Below, piece by piece: positions 62,209 to 64,000 of a stretch of DNA of 64,000 nucleotides (its first letter is position 1; each line of letters begins with the position of its first letter). This stretch comes from Acidimicrobiaceae bacterium (GTDB lineage Bacteria > Actinomycetota > Acidimicrobiia > Acidimicrobiales > RAAP-2): positions 1 to 64,000 of the forward strand of contig PLZF01000040.1 of assembly GCA_003152015.1 (NCBI GenBank), read 5' to 3'. The notes under the pieces are model-generated. The model worked only from the letters and a program-made list of their open reading frames with translations. It had not been told where the DNA came from and searched no databases. The position numbers were made by a program, and so were the translations under genes.

Positions 62209-62691
62209 GTGGCGCTGGGGGGCAATGCTTTCGTTCTCAAAGTGCGCGATTCGGCCTTCACCACCTTGTGCGGCCTGGCTTGCCTGGGATCACTCGCAGC
62301 CTCCCGACCCATGATGTTCTTCATCGGATGGACCCTCTCTGCCGGCGAAGATCCTGAAAAGGTTCGGGCCTTCAACCAGCTATGGGAACTTCCGAGCGGT
62401 GCCCGGGTCTTCAAGGTGATCACACTGACTTGGGGAGTGCGCCTCATTTGTGAGGCAGGCTGCGAGTGATCCTCGCGGTGGCCCTACCGACCGGGCCCGT
62501 TCCTCGCCGCCTCCCCCGTGCTGGGTGGCGTCTTCTATGGCGGCCTCTTCGCCTTCACAGTCTGGTACGGCAAGACGGTCCGGCGCCGGGTGGAGCCGGT
62601 CCATGGGGACGGTCTGTACCCGGTGGTGCGCAGCGGTAGGACAGCGCCGGTGGCGGTGCCAATCATGCTCGAGGATGCCTCGTTGCAGTAG
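62209..62691 (+). pseudogene. VC0807/DUF3159-like membrane protein, frameshifted
   Basis: The first frame has VRDSAFTTLCGLACLGSL, ASRPMMFFIGWTLSAGEDPE and LITLTWGVRLICEAG-like sequence. It breaks near 62460, continues as RVILAVALPTGP, and breaks again near 62500 into FLAASPVLGGVFYGGLFAFT and VWYGKTVRRRVEP. This order matches a common actinobacterial VC0807-type membrane protein. The N-terminal part is missing. Two frameshifts make function unlikely. Confidence 0.7.
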
Positions 62692-62815
62692 CGACACTGA
62701 TGCACTGACCTCTTGCACCGGGGGGCCCACTGACACAGCTGTCCCCGCTATCGTGCCCGGTTGGGATTTCCGGCACCTTCAGCGCGGGTCGGCCACGAAA
62801 CCGTCGGCGGCGGGC

Positions 62816-62821
62816 TACCCT
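62816..62821 (+). promoter_or_regulatory. Candidate -10 element for the SDR gene
   Basis: TACCCT, seven bases, then GTG 62829; the leaderless pattern again. The alternative start ATG 62856 lacks a ribosome-binding site. Confidence 0.4.
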
Positions 62822-62828
62822 GGCCGCC

Positions 62829-63629
62829 GTGGAGGGCAGACGTCGGCGAGCGGCCATGGACCATCGAGGCAAGGTGGCAGTCGTAACCGGGGCCTCCTCG
62901 GGACTCGGTCGCCGGCTGGCAGCGGACCTGGCCCGGGCCGGGGCGGTGGTCGTGGGGGTGGCCCGCCGCGAAGAGCGGCTGCGTGCGCTCGCCGAGGAGA
63001 TGCGCCGGAGCAGTCCGGACTCGGGCTACCGGGTCTGCGATCTTTCGGATGTCGCCGCCTTCGTCGACCTGCTGGAGCGGGTGGAGGAGGAGCACGACCG
63101 GGTCGACGTCCTGCTCAACATCGCCGGCGTCGGCGGGGTCATCCGCACCGAGCCGGTGACCGCTGAGTCCATCCGCGCGGTCATGGAGGTGAACTTCGTC
63201 GCCCCCTACGCGGGCATGCTGACCGTGCTGCCCGGCATGCGGCGGCGGCGCTTCGGGGCCATCGCTAATATGAGCTCCGACGACGCGCGGGCTCCAGGGC
63301 CGGGTGCCGGGGACTACTCCGCGAGCAAAGCGGCGCTGTCCGCGGCGACCGAGAGCCTGTCCTACGACGTGCGGCCGGATGGGGTCTTCCTCCACGTCGT
63401 CTACCCGGGGTGGGTGCCGACCGAGATGGGACTGGCGGCGGTGTCCGACGGCGGGCTGCGGATGCCGCCGCGCGCGGTCCGGCGCACCGAGGAGCAGGTG
63501 TCCTCACTCGTGCTGCGCCGGCTAGGTGACCCGAGGTTCGAAATCAATGCGGCCGCGCTACCGCTCGTCGCACCCATCATGCGGACTGTCGTCCCGTCCG
63601 CCTACCAGTGGATGCGGGCCAAGCAGTGA
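62829..63629 (+). CDS. Short-chain dehydrogenase/reductase
   Basis: Classical SDR of 266 residues. Nucleotide site VVTGASSGLGRRLA, NIAGVGG, catalytic MSSDD Ser, and YSASKAALSAATES with Tyr and Lys. PGWVPTEMG follows. The Arg-preferring N-terminal motif VARREERL suggests NADP(H). Substrate unknown. The GTG at 62829 or ATG at 62856 starts it. Intact among decayed neighbours. Confidence 0.9.
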   Translation: MEGRRRRAAMDHRGKVAVVTGASSGLGRRLAADLARAGAVVVGVARREERLRALAEEMRRSSPDSGYRVCDLSDVAAFVDLLERVEEEHDRVDVLLNIAGVGGVIRTEPVTAESIRAVMEVNFVAPYAGMLTVLPGMRRRRFGAIANMSSDDARAPGPGAGDYSASKAALSAATESLSYDVRPDGVFLHVVYPGWVPTEMGLAAVSDGGLRMPPRAVRRTEEQVSSLVLRRLGDPRFEINAAALPLVAPIMRTVVPSAYQWMRAKQ

Positions 63630-63633
63630 GGAT

Positions 63634-63790
63634 GCGGGGTATACAAATTCGACTTCGGCACATTGGAGATGGGTGAGCGGCTGTGGGTGAAGGGAACGAC
63701 GAACTCGCGCCCGATTGCGTTCGCCAGTGGCGAGGTCGTGGGCCGGACGAGTGACGCCTTGGCGCACGCTGGTTGTTGTCGCTGGTGTCA
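63634..63790 (+). pseudogene. Possible hotdog thioesterase C-terminal fragment
   Basis: The plus strand reads VYKFDFGTLEMGERLWVKG, then NSRPIAFASGEVVGRTSDALA. This resembles the last strands of PaaI-type hotdog thioesterases (IAFAEGEV pattern). No start or core is present. Weak match. Confidence 0.3.
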
Positions 63791-63858
63791 AGATGATCGT
63801 TGGCAACGAACGAGCGGATGACAGCTCAGGACGGCGCGGCGGCGGGTCTCGGGCTACG

Positions 63859-64000
63859 TCAGGCATCAAGGGCTTCGCTGAGCGTGGCTGCAAGTTCGGA
63901 GAGATCCACAGGACCCTTCAAGCGATCGATTCCGGTTGCGGAGAGACCGGACCAGACGAAGTTGGTGAGGTGGTCGACGAAGGTGGCGCGTGGCTCGGTG
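63859..64000 (-). CDS. C-terminal fragment of a TetR-family regulator
   Basis: The last 46 codons of a gene that enters from the right edge. ATFVDHLTNFVWSGLSATGI and a C-terminal DLSELAATLSEALDA resemble the end of TetR-type ligand domains. TGA at 63861-63859. The DNA-binding part is outside the window. Confidence 0.5.
   Translation of the reverse strand, partial: TEPRATFVDHLTNFVWSGLSATGIDRLKGPVDLSELAATLSEALDA

Noticed and set aside
61980-62447. 155-codon minus-strand frame opposite the VC0807-like relic
   Set aside because: No domain, and the plus strand retains recognisable protein similarity in pieces.

Overview
This is a high-GC window of actinobacterial character. Several features point to Actinomycetota: the gene order thrS - HIT/Ap4A phosphorylase - PIP synthase - PIM acyltransferase - PimA, an MshC-type mycothiol ligase, F420 enzymes (NpdG-like, Ddn-like), an InhA-type enoyl reductase, and the ruvCAB - queA/tgt - yajC - secDF - relA - hisS - aspS - rarA - alaS - ruvX - mltG - aroE order. 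My best guess is class Acidimicrobiia or a relative. That is inference from protein flavour; no 16S rRNA is present, and I recognise no rRNA, tRNA or CRISPR anywhere.

Layout. 1-39320 is almost entirely minus-strand housekeeping genes, with many 4-base ATGA/GTGA/TTGA overlaps that imply translational coupling. From right to left it encodes redox and thiol metabolism (npdG, mshC), thrS, the phosphatidylinositol-mannoside block (31891-34810), a stress/redox insertion (M48-like protein, marR divergent from yceI-ygiD), vitamin B6 synthesis (pdxS, pdxT), yebC, Holliday-junction enzymes (ruvCAB), queuosine tRNA modification (queA, tgt), the Sec accessory complex (yajC-secD-secF), relA, hisS, aspS, rarA, alaS, ruvX, mltG, aroE and rodA. 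One accessory patch interrupts it (7562-10770): an S53 peptidase with a truncated repeat tail, and an HNH endonuclease relic split by a small insertion.

39387-54918 is mixed: inhA-like, SnoaL-like, cobL, an aldehyde dehydrogenase with a divergent TetR regulator and nitronate monooxygenase, a four-gene YbjQ-domain operon opposite a DUF2510 membrane protein, a decayed acyl-CoA dehydrogenase, a Ddn-like F420 enzyme, tag, ppk2 and a secreted beta-propeller protein.

54919-64000 is an accessory and decaying zone. It holds relics of HicBA, Fic, a VC0807-type membrane protein and a hotdog thioesterase. Among these sits a compact module (55408-59018) that may be the most novel item: a LicC-like cytidylyltransferase fused to a PLP aminotransferase/decarboxylase, a CDP-alcohol phosphatidyltransferase and a divergent methyltransferase. 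It looks like a head-group pathway for an amino-alcohol or phosphonate phospholipid.

Other points for a second look are a one-base frameshift in relA, a His/Asp/Glu-rich tail on YajC facing a basic tail on SecF, an M48 protein whose HEXXH reads QEXXH, a 406-bp insert flanked by 11-bp direct repeats inside the HNH motif, and a recurring TANNNT-N6/7-start-codon arrangement that suggests leaderless transcripts.
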